NCBI RefSeq assembly: GCF_026343125.1
Contig: NZ_JAPEMB010000001.1
Coordinates: 3,415,501-3,479,500 of the forward strand
DNA from: Streptomyces sp. NBC_00094
GTDB lineage: Bacteria > Actinomycetota > Actinomycetes > Streptomycetales > Streptomycetaceae
Length of the DNA: 64,000 nucleotides
Direction of reading: 5' to 3'
The translations under genes and the position numbers were made by a program. Of this stretch, positions 20,067-28,241 are shown one piece after another (positions within the stretch are counted from its first letter, which is position 1; each line of letters begins with the position of its first letter). Under the pieces are notes generated by a model. That model ran no database searches. It worked only from the letters and a program-made list of their open reading frames with translations, and was not told the DNA's origin.

Positions 20067-21110
20067 TCAGGCCACCGCGTCGAAGCCCGTGTCGCGGGCC
20101 ATCTTCTTCAGTTCCAGCAGGGCGTGCTTCTCGATCTGGCGGATCCGCTCGCGCGTCAGCCCGTGCTGCTTGCCGACCTCCGTCAGCGTCCGCTCGCGCC
20201 CGTCCTCGATCCCGTACCGCATACGGATGATCGACGCCGTGCGGTGGTCGAGCTTGGCGATGAGGTCGTCGAGCTCCTCGCTGCGCAGCAGCGTGAGCAC
20301 CGACTGCTCGGGCGAGATCGCCGAGGTGTCCTCAAGGAGGTCGCCGAACTGGGTCTCGCCCTGGTCGTCCACCGACATGTTCAGCGAGACCGGGTCACGC
20401 GCCCAGTCCAGGACGTCGACGACCCGCTCCGGCTTCGTGTCCAGCTCCGTCGCGATCTCGGTCGGCTCCGGCTCCCGGCCGTGCTCCCGGTTGAACTCGC
20501 GCTGCACGCGCCGGATGCGGCCCAGCTCCTCCACCAGGTGGACGGGGAGCCGGATCGTCCGGGACTGGTCGGCGATCGACCGGGTGATGGCCTGCCGGAT
20601 CCACCACGTCGCGTACGTGGAGAACTTGAAGCCCTTCGCGTAGTCGAACTTCTCGACGGCGCGCACCAGGCCCGCGTTCCCCTCCTGGATCAGGTCGAGC
20701 AGCGGCAGGCCGCTGCGGGGATAGCGCCGCGCGACGGCGACCACGAGCCGCAGGTTGGACTTGATGAAGAGGTCCTTGGCGCGCTCGCCCTCGGCGACCA
20801 GCGCTTCGAGCTCCTCGCGGGAGGCTCCGTCCGCCCCGGCCTCTCCCGACTCCGCCCCGGCCTCTCCCGAGGCGGCGGCCCGTGTCACGGTCCCGTCCAG
20901 GATCTGCTGGGCGTACACGCCGGCCTCGATCGTCTGGGACAGCTCGACCTCCTTGGCGGCGTCGAGCAGGGGTGTGCGCGCGATCTCGTCGAGGTACATG
21001 CCGACCAGGTCGCGGTCGGCGATGTCCCCGCCCACGGCGCGAACGCTGCTTGCCCGACTCGCCCCGCTCTTGGCGGAGGTCTGACGACGGGCGACGGCAC
21101 GGGTTGCCAT
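20067..21110 (-). CDS. hrdD: RNA polymerase sigma factor HrdD (group 2 sigma-70)
   Basis: A 347-residue non-essential principal-type sigma factor. Region 1.2 is DRDLVGMYLDEIARTPLL, region 2 has FKFSTYATWWIRQAITRSIA, and region 4.2 ends in TLTEVGKQHGLTRERIRQIE. It lacks the long region 1.1 of HrdB, as expected for HrdD. An Ala/Gly/Glu linker (about residues 80-100) contains a repeated GEAGAESGEAGAD stretch that is longer than in the Streptomyces coelicolor protein as I remember it. The ATG at 21110 has AAGGGAG upstream. A SigR-type promoter lies 62 bp before the start, so the gene is probably induced by thiol-oxidative stress. Confidence 0.95.
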   Translation of the reverse strand: MATRAVARRQTSAKSGASRASSVRAVGGDIADRDLVGMYLDEIARTPLLDAAKEVELSQTIEAGVYAQQILDGTVTRAAASGEAGAESGEAGADGASREELEALVAEGERAKDLFIKSNLRLVVAVARRYPRSGLPLLDLIQEGNAGLVRAVEKFDYAKGFKFSTYATWWIRQAITRSIADQSRTIRLPVHLVEELGRIRRVQREFNREHGREPEPTEIATELDTKPERVVDVLDWARDPVSLNMSVDDQGETQFGDLLEDTSAISPEQSVLTLLRSEELDDLIAKLDHRTASIIRMRYGIEDGRERTLTEVGKQHGLTRERIRQIEKHALLELKKMARDTGFDAVA

Positions 21111-21171
21111 GCGTGCTCCCTTGCTGAGTAGGTCGCGACACCCTTTCGAGTGCCCTGCATCCGACGGAAAC

Positions 21172-21197
21172 AACGACTGGAATCAGGACAGAATTCC
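21172..21197 (-). promoter_or_regulatory. SigR-type promoter of hrdD
   Basis: Read on the minus strand: GGAAT, 18 bases, GTT. This matches the SigR consensus GGAAT-N18-GTT exactly, 62 bp upstream of the hrdD ATG. hrdD is a known SigR target in Streptomyces coelicolor, so the site is credible. Confidence 0.8.
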
Positions 21198-21521
21198 CAC
21201 CAGGCACATGGATTTTCGCGATCATGCAGTATCCTGCGCCGCTGCCACCCCTTGGGGCGCACCTCGGGCACCCACGGAGTCGCAGGTCAGACCGGGCGCG
21301 GAGGGTGGACGACGCCGCTCGCGGGGATTCCCGACCACACTGTCGGTGAGACCGCGATCACAACGGCGGGCACCTGCGGCGTCATCTCTTCAGACGCGAC
21401 GACGGGCCGTGTGGTTGCCCGCGCCCGCGCGGGCGTCCTCGGCGTCCTCGGCGTCCTCGGCCCCGAGTCCTAGGTCCCGAGCCCGTTACGCCCCGCCCCT
21501 CCCCGTCCTAGCGTCGTCCCC

Positions 21522-22550
21522 ATGAGCGACGACACGACCGGCACCCTCGACGAGGCCCTCGAACGCCTCCACACCACCGGCCCCGAACACGACGGCTGGC
21601 TCAGCAACCACGCCCCGATGGCCGTCGAGGCGCTCGTCCGCAACGGCCAGGCCCCGGCCGTGCACCGCTGGCTCGACCACTACGCGCCCAGGCTGGAGGA
21701 CGTGCCGCCCGCGAACCGCCCCGTCACGGCGGACGGCTGGCGCGAGGCGCTCGGCGACCCGTCCCGGATCACCGACTGGACGCGCTTCTTCGCGCGGGAA
21801 CTCGACGGGCCCGAGGCCCGCCCCTGGCGCGAGGTCCTCGCCGAGTGGTGGCCCCGGCTGCTGCCCGGGATCGCGGCCGGCGCGACGCACCCGGTGATCC
21901 GTACCGGTCACGCCGTACGGACCCTGCTGAGCGGCGGTGACGGGGAAGCGACCGCCCCGCGCCGCGCCGAGCTGGCGCACGCCCTCGGCTACTGGGCGGC
22001 CCGCCACCAGCCGCTGCCCCCGCTCACCCCGCTGGCCGCGGCGCCGAACGCGACGGCCGCCCTGGACGCCGTACCGCCGGTTCCGGAACAGGGCGGCGGG
22101 ATCCGCGCCCGACTGGCACAGCTCACCGGGTTCCCGGACTGGGGCACGGCCCCGGACCCGGAGACGGCGAAGGCGCTGCTCACCGAGCTGGTGACGGCGG
22201 CCACGCACCGGTACGCGACCCACGGCCACGGCGAGCCGATCATGCTGGTCCACGCGGCGACCGCCCCGAACGCGGTCCTCCGCACCCTGCCCGCGCTCCC
22301 CCGTGAGCTGTGGGCGCCGAGCCTGGCGGCGGCCTGGACGGCGTCGGCCGCGGTGACCGCCGCGTACAGCCCGGCGGAGGCCGCCGCCTACGCGCCGACC
22401 TCCCTCACCTCCGAGGAGGTCTTCGCGCGGGCGGCGGCGCACGGCGACGACCACACGATCAAGTTCACCGACACGGCGCTCGACGTGGGCGACCCGCTCG
22501 CCCTCACCGCCGCCGCCCGCTCGGTCGAACTGAACCCGCCGGTCTTCTGA
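21522..22550 (+). CDS. Questin oxidase family protein (AflY-like, DUF4243)
   Basis: A 342-residue protein of the questin oxidase-like family, whose fungal members take part in Baeyer-Villiger type ring cleavage; bacterial roles are not established. Visible family features are EHDGWLSNHAPMAVEAL at the N-terminus, VIRTGHAVRTL and DDHTIKFTDTALD near the end. It has no signal peptide and is likely cytoplasmic. It is divergent from hrdD; the 411-bp interval holds the SigR promoter and a triple GTCCTCGGC tandem repeat (about 21433-21462). The start is the first ATG of a clean frame. Confidence 0.83.
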   Translation: MSDDTTGTLDEALERLHTTGPEHDGWLSNHAPMAVEALVRNGQAPAVHRWLDHYAPRLEDVPPANRPVTADGWREALGDPSRITDWTRFFARELDGPEARPWREVLAEWWPRLLPGIAAGATHPVIRTGHAVRTLLSGGDGEATAPRRAELAHALGYWAARHQPLPPLTPLAAAPNATAALDAVPPVPEQGGGIRARLAQLTGFPDWGTAPDPETAKALLTELVTAATHRYATHGHGEPIMLVHAATAPNAVLRTLPALPRELWAPSLAAAWTASAAVTAAYSPAEAAAYAPTSLTSEEVFARAAAHGDDHTIKFTDTALDVGDPLALTAAARSVELNPPVF

Positions 22551-22703
22551 CCCGGACGCCCCGGAGGGCCCGTAGGACCCTGAAGACCCGGAGGGCCCTG
22601 CGGACCCCGACGAACCGCACGAACCGGATGACCCTGCCGACCCCGACGAACCGAAGGACCCGAACCGTGCCGCGGACCCGAGTCATTCCGAGGGACCCGG
22701 CGC

Positions 22704-23492
22704 TCAGCCGAACTGGACGGACCGCTTGGCGAGCCCCATCCAGAACCCGTCGATCACCGACCGCTCGGCGTCGAGGTCGCCGGCCGCGTCCGCCGCGCCC
22801 ATGGTGACGAAGAGGGGCGCGAAGTGTTCCGTACGCGGGTGGGCGAGGCGTCCGGCCGGGGACTTGTGCGCGAAGTCGAGGAGCGCGTCGACGTCCCGGG
22901 CCGCCAGGGCGCGGTGCCCCCAGTCGTCGAACTCGGCGGACCAGCCCGGCACGCCGCCGCCGGTGTGGCGGAGGGCGGCGAGGTTGTGGGTGAAGAAACC
23001 GCTGCCGACGATCAGGACGCCCTCGTCGCGCAGCGGGGCGAGCCTGCGCCCGATGTCCATGAGCCGGCGCGGGTCGAGGGTGGGCATGGAGATCTGGAGT
23101 ACGGGGATGTCGGCGCCCGGGAACATCTCGACGAGCGGCACGTAGGCGCCGTGGTCGAGCCCCCGGTCGGGGATGTCCTGGACGGGTGCGCCGGGCGCGC
23201 GGAGCAGCTTGCGGACGGCGTCGGCGAGCTGCGGGGCGCCGGGAGCCCCGTACCGGACCTGGTAGTAGTGCTCGGGGAAGCCCCAGAAGTCGTAGACGAG
23301 CGGCACGGTCTCGGTGGCGCCGAGCGCGAGCGGGGCCTCCTCCCAGTGGGCGGAGACCATGAGGATCGCCTTGGGGCGCGGGAGCTGCGCGGACCAGGCG
23401 GCGAGCTCGCCGGGCCAGACGGGGTCGTCGGCGAGCGGCGGGGCGCCGTGGGACAGGTAGAGGGCGGGCATCCGTTCCAGCGTGGCGTCCAT
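22704..23492 (-). CDS. DODA-type (LigB-like) extradiol ring-cleavage dioxygenase
   Basis: A 262-residue non-haem metal dioxygenase of the YgiD/4,5-DOPA extradiol dioxygenase type. Conserved pieces include LYLSHGAPPL with the first metal His, ILMVSAHWEE, RGLDHGAYVPL and SGFFTHNL. Bacterial members cleave catechol-like compounds or quinol derivatives. The ATG at 23492 follows CCGGAGG. It is divergent from a MarR regulator, and both promoters share two related operator sites, so expression is probably controlled by that regulator in response to a phenolic or quinone. The 22551-22703 gap behind it is a low-complexity GACCCSGA-rich tract without a gene. Confidence 0.9.
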   Translation of the reverse strand: MDATLERMPALYLSHGAPPLADDPVWPGELAAWSAQLPRPKAILMVSAHWEEAPLALGATETVPLVYDFWGFPEHYYQVRYGAPGAPQLADAVRKLLRAPGAPVQDIPDRGLDHGAYVPLVEMFPGADIPVLQISMPTLDPRRLMDIGRRLAPLRDEGVLIVGSGFFTHNLAALRHTGGGVPGWSAEFDDWGHRALAARDVDALLDFAHKSPAGRLAHPRTEHFAPLFVTMGAADAAGDLDAERSVIDGFWMGLAKRSVQFG

Positions 23493-23516
23493 CGCGACGA
23501 CCTCCGGCTTCCTATG

Positions 23517-23577
23517 TTCTTGAAACTTCAAGCTCACTGCCGTACAGCGTAGACCGACATAGTTCAACTTTCAAGAA
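23517..23577. promoter_or_regulatory. Two MarR-type operator half-palindromes
   Basis: Site 1 (23517-23532) reads TTCTTGAAACTTCAAG and includes the perfect dyad CTTGAA-AC-TTCAAG. Site 2 (23562-23577) on the opposite strand reads TTCTTGAAAGTTGAAC. The two share TTCTTGAAA and sit 45 bp apart in the divergent promoter. Confidence 0.65.
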
Positions 23578-23651
23578 TGAGTCGTACGATGGAGCCGATC
23601 GAGCTGCTGGAGACGACGGAGCCGATGGAGGCGACGGAGATCGTGGGAGAC

Positions 23652-24140
23652 ATGACCGAACCCCGCTGGCTCAGCGACGGCGAGCAGCACGTCTGGCGCT
23701 CGTACCTGCACGCCACCACGCTCCTGGAGGATCACCTCGACCGCCAGTTGCAGCGCGACGCCGGGATGCCGCACGTCTACTACGGGCTGCTCGTCCAGCT
23801 CTCCCAGGCGCCCGGCCGACGGCTGCGGATGACCGAGCTCGCGAGGAACGCCAAGATCACCCGCTCCCGCCTCTCCCACGCGATCGCCCGGCTGGAGAAG
23901 AACGGCTGGGTGCGGCGCGAGAACTGCCCCTCCGACAAGCGCGGCCAGTTCGCCCTGCTCACGGACGAGGGGACGGAGGTCCTCGGCCGCACCGCGCCCG
24001 GCCATGTGACGGCCGTACGCCAGGCCCTGTTCGACCGGCTGTCGCCGGAGCAGGTGGAGCAGCTCGGCGCGATCATGCGGGTGATGGCCGAGGGCCTCGA
24101 ACCGGCGGGCCCGGACGCGGACCTGCCCTGGCTCCGCTGA
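23652..24140 (+). CDS. MarR family transcriptional regulator
   Basis: A winged-helix dimeric repressor of about 162 residues. The recognition region is RMTELARNAKITRSRLSHAI and the wing is KNGWVRRENCPSDKRGQFALLT, where DKR is the usual MarR signature. A Cys just before SDKR might act as a redox sensor. The start is uncertain: ATG codons at 23577, 23625 and 23652 are in frame, and none has an ideal ribosome binding site. The longest form would add an acidic MEPIELLETTEPMEATE tail. It probably controls the divergent dioxygenase and itself. Confidence 0.88.
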   Translation: MTEPRWLSDGEQHVWRSYLHATTLLEDHLDRQLQRDAGMPHVYYGLLVQLSQAPGRRLRMTELARNAKITRSRLSHAIARLEKNGWVRRENCPSDKRGQFALLTDEGTEVLGRTAPGHVTAVRQALFDRLSPEQVEQLGAIMRVMAEGLEPAGPDADLPWLR

Positions 24141-24175
24141 CGTACGCGGAACCAGGGCAGGAGGGCCGCCGGGAT

Positions 24176-24312
24176 CTGAGGACCGGGGGCTTGAGGACCG
24201 GGGGGCTTGAGGACCTGAGGACCCGAGGACCCGAGGACCAGGCGATCCGGCGATCCGGGGATCCAGGGATCCAGAGATCCAGGGATCCAGAGATCCGGGG
24301 ATCCAGGGATCA
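24176..24312. repeat. Degenerate 9-bp GGATCC-type tandem repeats
   Basis: The interval between the convergent MarR and MFS genes starts with GAGGACC(CG) repeats. It then becomes a run of ggatccagg, gatccagag and atccggggg units containing many GGATC cores. No gene is present. Similar GGATCC-rich tracts occur at 26641-26740 and 53473-53500. Confidence 0.75.
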
Positions 24313-25839
24313 GTGGGCGATGACGGGCACCTTCACGTCGCCATCCGCACCCGAGCCGGATCCGACGACCGCCCCGGTGTCCGGCTTCCCGGTGTTGATG
24401 AACACGAAGGCGATCGCGGCCGAGAGGACCAGGATGCCGACGGCCCACCAGATGGCCGCCGCGTACCCCTCGACCATGCCCTCGAGCTGGACCAGCTTCT
24501 GCGCGGCCGGGGTGGTCGCGCCGGCCGCGTGGTCGGCCAGGTACGCGGTGGTCGCCGAGGCGGCGATCGTGTTCAGCAGGGCCGTACCGATGGCCCCGCC
24601 GACCTGCTGCGAGGTGTTGACCATCGCGGAGGCCACACCGGCGTCCCGCGGGTCGACGCCGAGCGTCGCGAGCGACATGGCGGGCATGAACGCCGTACCC
24701 ATGCCGAGGCCGAGCAGCAGCTGCGCGGGCAGGATCAGGCCGGCGTACGAGGTGCCGACCTCCAGCTGGGTGAGGAGCAGCATGCCGATGCCGGCGGTCA
24801 GGAAGCCGGGGGCCATGAGCAGCCGCGGCGGGACGCGGGTCATCAGCCGCGTACCGATCTGGGTCGAGCCGATGATCATGCCCACGATCATGGGCAGGAA
24901 CGCGAAGCCCGTCATGACGGGCGAGTACTCCTTCACGACCTGCAGGTAGTAGGTCAGGAAGAGGAAGAGGCCGAACATCGCGATGACGGCGAGGCCGAGC
25001 GACAGGTAGACACCGCCGCGGTTGCGGTCGGCCACGACGCGCAGCGGCAGCAGCGGGGACTTGACCCGCGACTCGGTGAACACGAACGCGGCGAGCAGCA
25101 CGGCGGAGCCGACGAAGAGGCCGATCGTGCCGGCGTCGCTCCAGCCCTCGGACTCGGCGCGCGTGAAGCCGTACACGAGCGCGACCAGACCCAGGGTGGA
25201 GAGGATCACGCCGGGGATGTCGAGCGGGGAGCGGTTGCGGCCGCCCGCGGGCTCGCGGATGACGAGGTACGCGCCGACGGCGGCGACGATCGCGAAGGGG
25301 ATGTTGACGAAGAAGGTCCAGCGCCAGTTCAGGTACTCGGTGAGGAAGCCGCCGAGGATCAGACCCACGGCGCCGCCGCCACCGGCGATCGCGCCGTAGA
25401 TGCCGAAGGCCTTGGCGCGCTCCTTGCCGTCGGTGAAGGTGACGGCGAGCAGCGAGAGCGCGGCGGGCGCGAGGAGCGCGCCGAAGGCACCCTGGAGCGC
25501 GCGGGCACCGAGCATCATCGCCTCGCCGTTCGCGGCACCGCCGAGGGCGGAGGCGGCCGCGAAGCCGATCAGGCCGACGATGAAGGTGCGCTTACGGCCC
25601 CACAGGTCGGCGATGCGGCCGCCGAAGAGGAGGAGACCGCCGAAGGCGAGCGCGTAGGCGGTGATGACCCACTGCCGGTTGCCGTCCGAGATCCCGAGGT
25701 CCTGCTGGGCGGAGGGCAGCGCGATGTTCACGATCGTCGCGTCGAGCACGACCATCAGCTGGGCGAGGGCGATGAAGACGAGCGCTTTCCAGCGGCCGGG
25801 GTCGGCCTGGAGAGCGGGGTTCTCGGGGATTTTGGACAT
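24310..25839 (-). CDS. DHA2-type MFS drug exporter
   Basis: A 509-residue exporter with about 14 predicted helices. Motif A reads GGRIADLWGRKRTF, and MVVLDATIVNIALPSAQQ marks helix 1. The ATG at 25839 has AGAGGTGG eight bases upstream and is preferred over the in-frame GTG at 25851. It lies 99 bp downstream of a TetR gene in the same direction, so the two probably form a regulator/exporter unit. It is a second exporter of this class in the window, but it is not a close copy of the one at 17.3 kb. Confidence 0.92.
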   Translation of the reverse strand: MSKIPENPALQADPGRWKALVFIALAQLMVVLDATIVNIALPSAQQDLGISDGNRQWVITAYALAFGGLLLFGGRIADLWGRKRTFIVGLIGFAAASALGGAANGEAMMLGARALQGAFGALLAPAALSLLAVTFTDGKERAKAFGIYGAIAGGGGAVGLILGGFLTEYLNWRWTFFVNIPFAIVAAVGAYLVIREPAGGRNRSPLDIPGVILSTLGLVALVYGFTRAESEGWSDAGTIGLFVGSAVLLAAFVFTESRVKSPLLPLRVVADRNRGGVYLSLGLAVIAMFGLFLFLTYYLQVVKEYSPVMTGFAFLPMIVGMIIGSTQIGTRLMTRVPPRLLMAPGFLTAGIGMLLLTQLEVGTSYAGLILPAQLLLGLGMGTAFMPAMSLATLGVDPRDAGVASAMVNTSQQVGGAIGTALLNTIAASATTAYLADHAAGATTPAAQKLVQLEGMVEGYAAAIWWAVGILVLSAAIAFVFINTGKPDTGAVVGSGSGADGDVKVPVIAH

Positions 25840-25938
25840 GGGGGTAGCCACCTCTTGGCGCGTACAGGTGCAAAAAGGACGTAAGGGAGTTCGGGGCGGG
25901 CCGCTAGGGAGCCATCACGGCGTCACGGCGTCACGGCA

Positions 25939-26604
25939 TCACGCCCGCCGGCAGGAGTCGCGTCTCAGGTCCTCCAGGGTCGCGGCCGCGCCCGGCAGCT
26001 CGGAGCGCGCGGGCGCCTCCAGGCCGTCGAGGAACAACTGCAGGTGGCGATGGACGAACTGGTCGAAGTCCAGGCAGGCCGCGCCCGGCAGGGGACGGGT
26101 CAGCTGGGAGACCGCCACCATCAGGTCCCCGACTCCGACGTCGGGGCGGAGGCGGCCGGCGCGCTGCGCCCGGTCGACGAGGCCCTGGACGGCCTCCTCC
26201 AGGCGGTCGCGCTCGACGGCCAGATCGGGGTGGTCCTGGTCGAAGGCCCCGTCGAGCATCGGGCACAGGGCTCCGATGCGCGCGTCGGCGGCGGCGTGCG
26301 TGAAGCGGCGGAGGGCGGCGAAGGTGTCGGCCTCCTCCTCGGCCGCCCGTTCGGCGAGTTCGGTGACGCCGGCCATGAGGGAGAGGACGACCTCGCGGAC
26401 GAGGTCGGTGCGCTCGGGGAAGTTCCGGTAGAGCGTCGCGTTCCCGACGCCGGCGCGCCGCGCCACCTCGTCGTACGGCACCTGGGGGCCGAACTCGACG
26501 AACATCTCACGGGCCGCCGTCACGATCCGCTCGCGGTTGCGCAGGGCGTCGGCGCGCGGGCGGGGTACGCGGCGGACGGGCGCGGTGTCCTGGGTGCTGG
26601 TCAC
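25939..26604 (-). CDS. TetR family repressor
   Basis: A 221-residue regulator. The N-terminal HTH is NRERIVTAAREMFVEFG...VARRAGVGNATLYRNFPER, and the C-terminal ligand-binding half matches the SbtR-like/TetR_C_33 pattern. The GTG at 26604 follows AGGAGG at good spacing; longer frames extend into the repeat region and are not credible. It is upstream of the MFS exporter on the same strand and probably represses it. Confidence 0.9.
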   Translation of the reverse strand: MTSTQDTAPVRRVPRPRADALRNRERIVTAAREMFVEFGPQVPYDEVARRAGVGNATLYRNFPERTDLVREVVLSLMAGVTELAERAAEEEADTFAALRRFTHAAADARIGALCPMLDGAFDQDHPDLAVERDRLEEAVQGLVDRAQRAGRLRPDVGVGDLMVAVSQLTRPLPGAACLDFDQFVHRHLQLFLDGLEAPARSELPGAAATLEDLRRDSCRRA

Positions 26605-26640
26605 GCCTCGACCTCCTCTACGACATCTCATCCGACAACG

Positions 26641-26740
26641 AATCCGGGACCGGGTCCGGAAAACGGATCCGGGGGCGGATCCAGGATCGGATCCGGGAAC
26701 GAACCCGTCCGACGGATCCAGGATTCGGATCCGGGGACAG
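26641..26740. repeat. CGGATCC-rich degenerate repeat tract
   Basis: Seven or more GGATC(C) cores at irregular 9-22-bp spacing lie in the 365-bp interval between the TetR and M6 protease genes. No coding frame is supported. The rest of the interval holds one operator-like dyad (26767-26791). Confidence 0.6.
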
Positions 26741-26766
26741 ACTCCCCACTTCGGGGAACACAGGCT

Positions 26767-26791
26767 TAAACGGGGAGAGGCTCCCCGCTTA
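26767..26791. promoter_or_regulatory. Operator-like dyad upstream of TetR gene
   Basis: TAAACGGGGAG, 3 bp, CTCCCCGCTTA: 11-bp arms with one mismatch, a symmetry often bound by TetR proteins. It lies about 160 bp before the TetR start and about 180 bp before the protease start. Confidence 0.4.
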
Positions 26792-26969
26792 TTTCCCCTC
26801 CATGATGTGACCTGGATCACATTCGACACGCCGCGCGGAATACCCACGATCGGTCCACTCGACGCGCGCCTCCGGGCCGATCACCACAGGCTGATCGCAC
26901 GACACGGATCTCCGTCCCCCGCGGAGGAGATCCGTGCCGCAGACCTGCCCCCACCGGAGAGGCGCCCGT

Positions 26970-28241
26970 ATGCAGCACCCCCGCCGACGGATACGCAGAC
27001 CCGTCGCCCTGGCAGCGACCACGGCCCTCTCCCTCGCCCTGCTCGCCTCCGCGAGCACCACGCTCCCCGACCCCGCCCCGGCGTCCGCCGGCCCCGTGGC
27101 CGCCGCGCCGAGCGGCGCCCAGCTCGGGCCGTGCCGGATCGCCACGACGATGGGCGTGCAGATGTCGGAGGGGCTGCCCACCGCTCCCGGATACGTACGC
27201 TCCACGGGCCGCGTCAGGGCCCTCACCCTGATGGTCGACTTCCCGGACGCCGTCGGGGAGGGCACGGCGATGAGCCGTTTCCGCGAGTTCTTCCCGCAGA
27301 CCTCCGACTGGTTCCACACCAGCTCGTACGGGCGCCTGAAGTACCGGGCCGAGGTCCCGATGACCGACTGGCTGCGGATGCCCCGGCCGTTCACCTCGTA
27401 CGGGATCGAGCGCGGCTCACCGTACGAGCCGGGCTACCGCTCCCTCGTCGAGGACATCGTGAAGGCCGCCGACACGACGGTGGACTTCAGCGCGTACGAC
27501 CTGGTCAACGTGCTCATGACGCCGAACGCCGGGCCGTCCGCCCTCGACACCGTGCTGTCCGTGACGTTCTCCGGCAACGACGACGCCCCGTACGCCGACG
27601 GCGTGCCGCTCGCCAACACGTCCTTCGTCTACAGCCGTCAGGACGACGGCTCGGGCAGCTTCGCCGAGACCGGCTACCGCGTCCTGCCGCACGAGAACGG
27701 CCATGTCTTCGGCCTGCCCGACCTCTACACCTCGGACGGCGGCGGCACGGTCGGGCACTGGGACATCATGTCCGAGGACTGGGGAGCCAACAACGACCTG
27801 CTCGGCTGGCACAAATGGAAGCTGGGCTGGCTCGACAACGACCAGGTCGCCTGCGCGTCGGGCCCCGGCTCCACCGACTACACCCTCACCCCGCTGGCCG
27901 TCGCGGGCGGCCCCAAGCTCGCCTTCGTCCCGCTCTCGGGAACCTCGGGGTACGCGGTCGAGGTGCGCAGCAAGGAGGGCAACGACGAGGCGGTCTGCGA
28001 GCAGGGCGTCCTCGTCTACCGGGTCGAGTCCGACGTGGACACCGGCCACGGCCCGGTGACCGTCTCCGACAGCGACCGCTCCAGCGGCGGCTGTACCCGG
28101 CGCCCGAACGTCCACGCGGAGCTGTCGGACGCCCCGTACCGCCCGGGCGAGATCTTCACGGACCGGGCGAACGGCATCCGGATCAGCGTCCTCTCGGAGG
28201 ACTCGACGGGCACGTACCGCATCCGCGTCACGCGCCGCTGA
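26970..28241 (+). CDS. Secreted M6 (immune inhibitor A-like) metalloprotease
   Basis: A 423-residue protein. A Sec-type signal peptide follows an Arg-rich n-region (QHPRRRIRRPVALAATTALS) and ends in an Ala-rich stretch near residue 45. The zinc motif HENGHVFGLPD (HExxHxxGxxD) with the downstream Met-turn-like WDIMSEDWG is diagnostic of M6 proteases. It would cleave extracellular proteins. Length is short for the family (no PKD or C-terminal adhesion domain visible). GGAGAGG precedes the ATG at 26970. The last 14 bp overlap tail-to-tail with the acyl-CoA synthetase gene. Confidence 0.92.
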   Translation: MQHPRRRIRRPVALAATTALSLALLASASTTLPDPAPASAGPVAAAPSGAQLGPCRIATTMGVQMSEGLPTAPGYVRSTGRVRALTLMVDFPDAVGEGTAMSRFREFFPQTSDWFHTSSYGRLKYRAEVPMTDWLRMPRPFTSYGIERGSPYEPGYRSLVEDIVKAADTTVDFSAYDLVNVLMTPNAGPSALDTVLSVTFSGNDDAPYADGVPLANTSFVYSRQDDGSGSFAETGYRVLPHENGHVFGLPDLYTSDGGGTVGHWDIMSEDWGANNDLLGWHKWKLGWLDNDQVACASGPGSTDYTLTPLAVAGGPKLAFVPLSGTSGYAVEVRSKEGNDEAVCEQGVLVYRVESDVDTGHGPVTVSDSDRSSGGCTRRPNVHAELSDAPYRPGEIFTDRANGIRISVLSEDSTGTYRIRVTRR

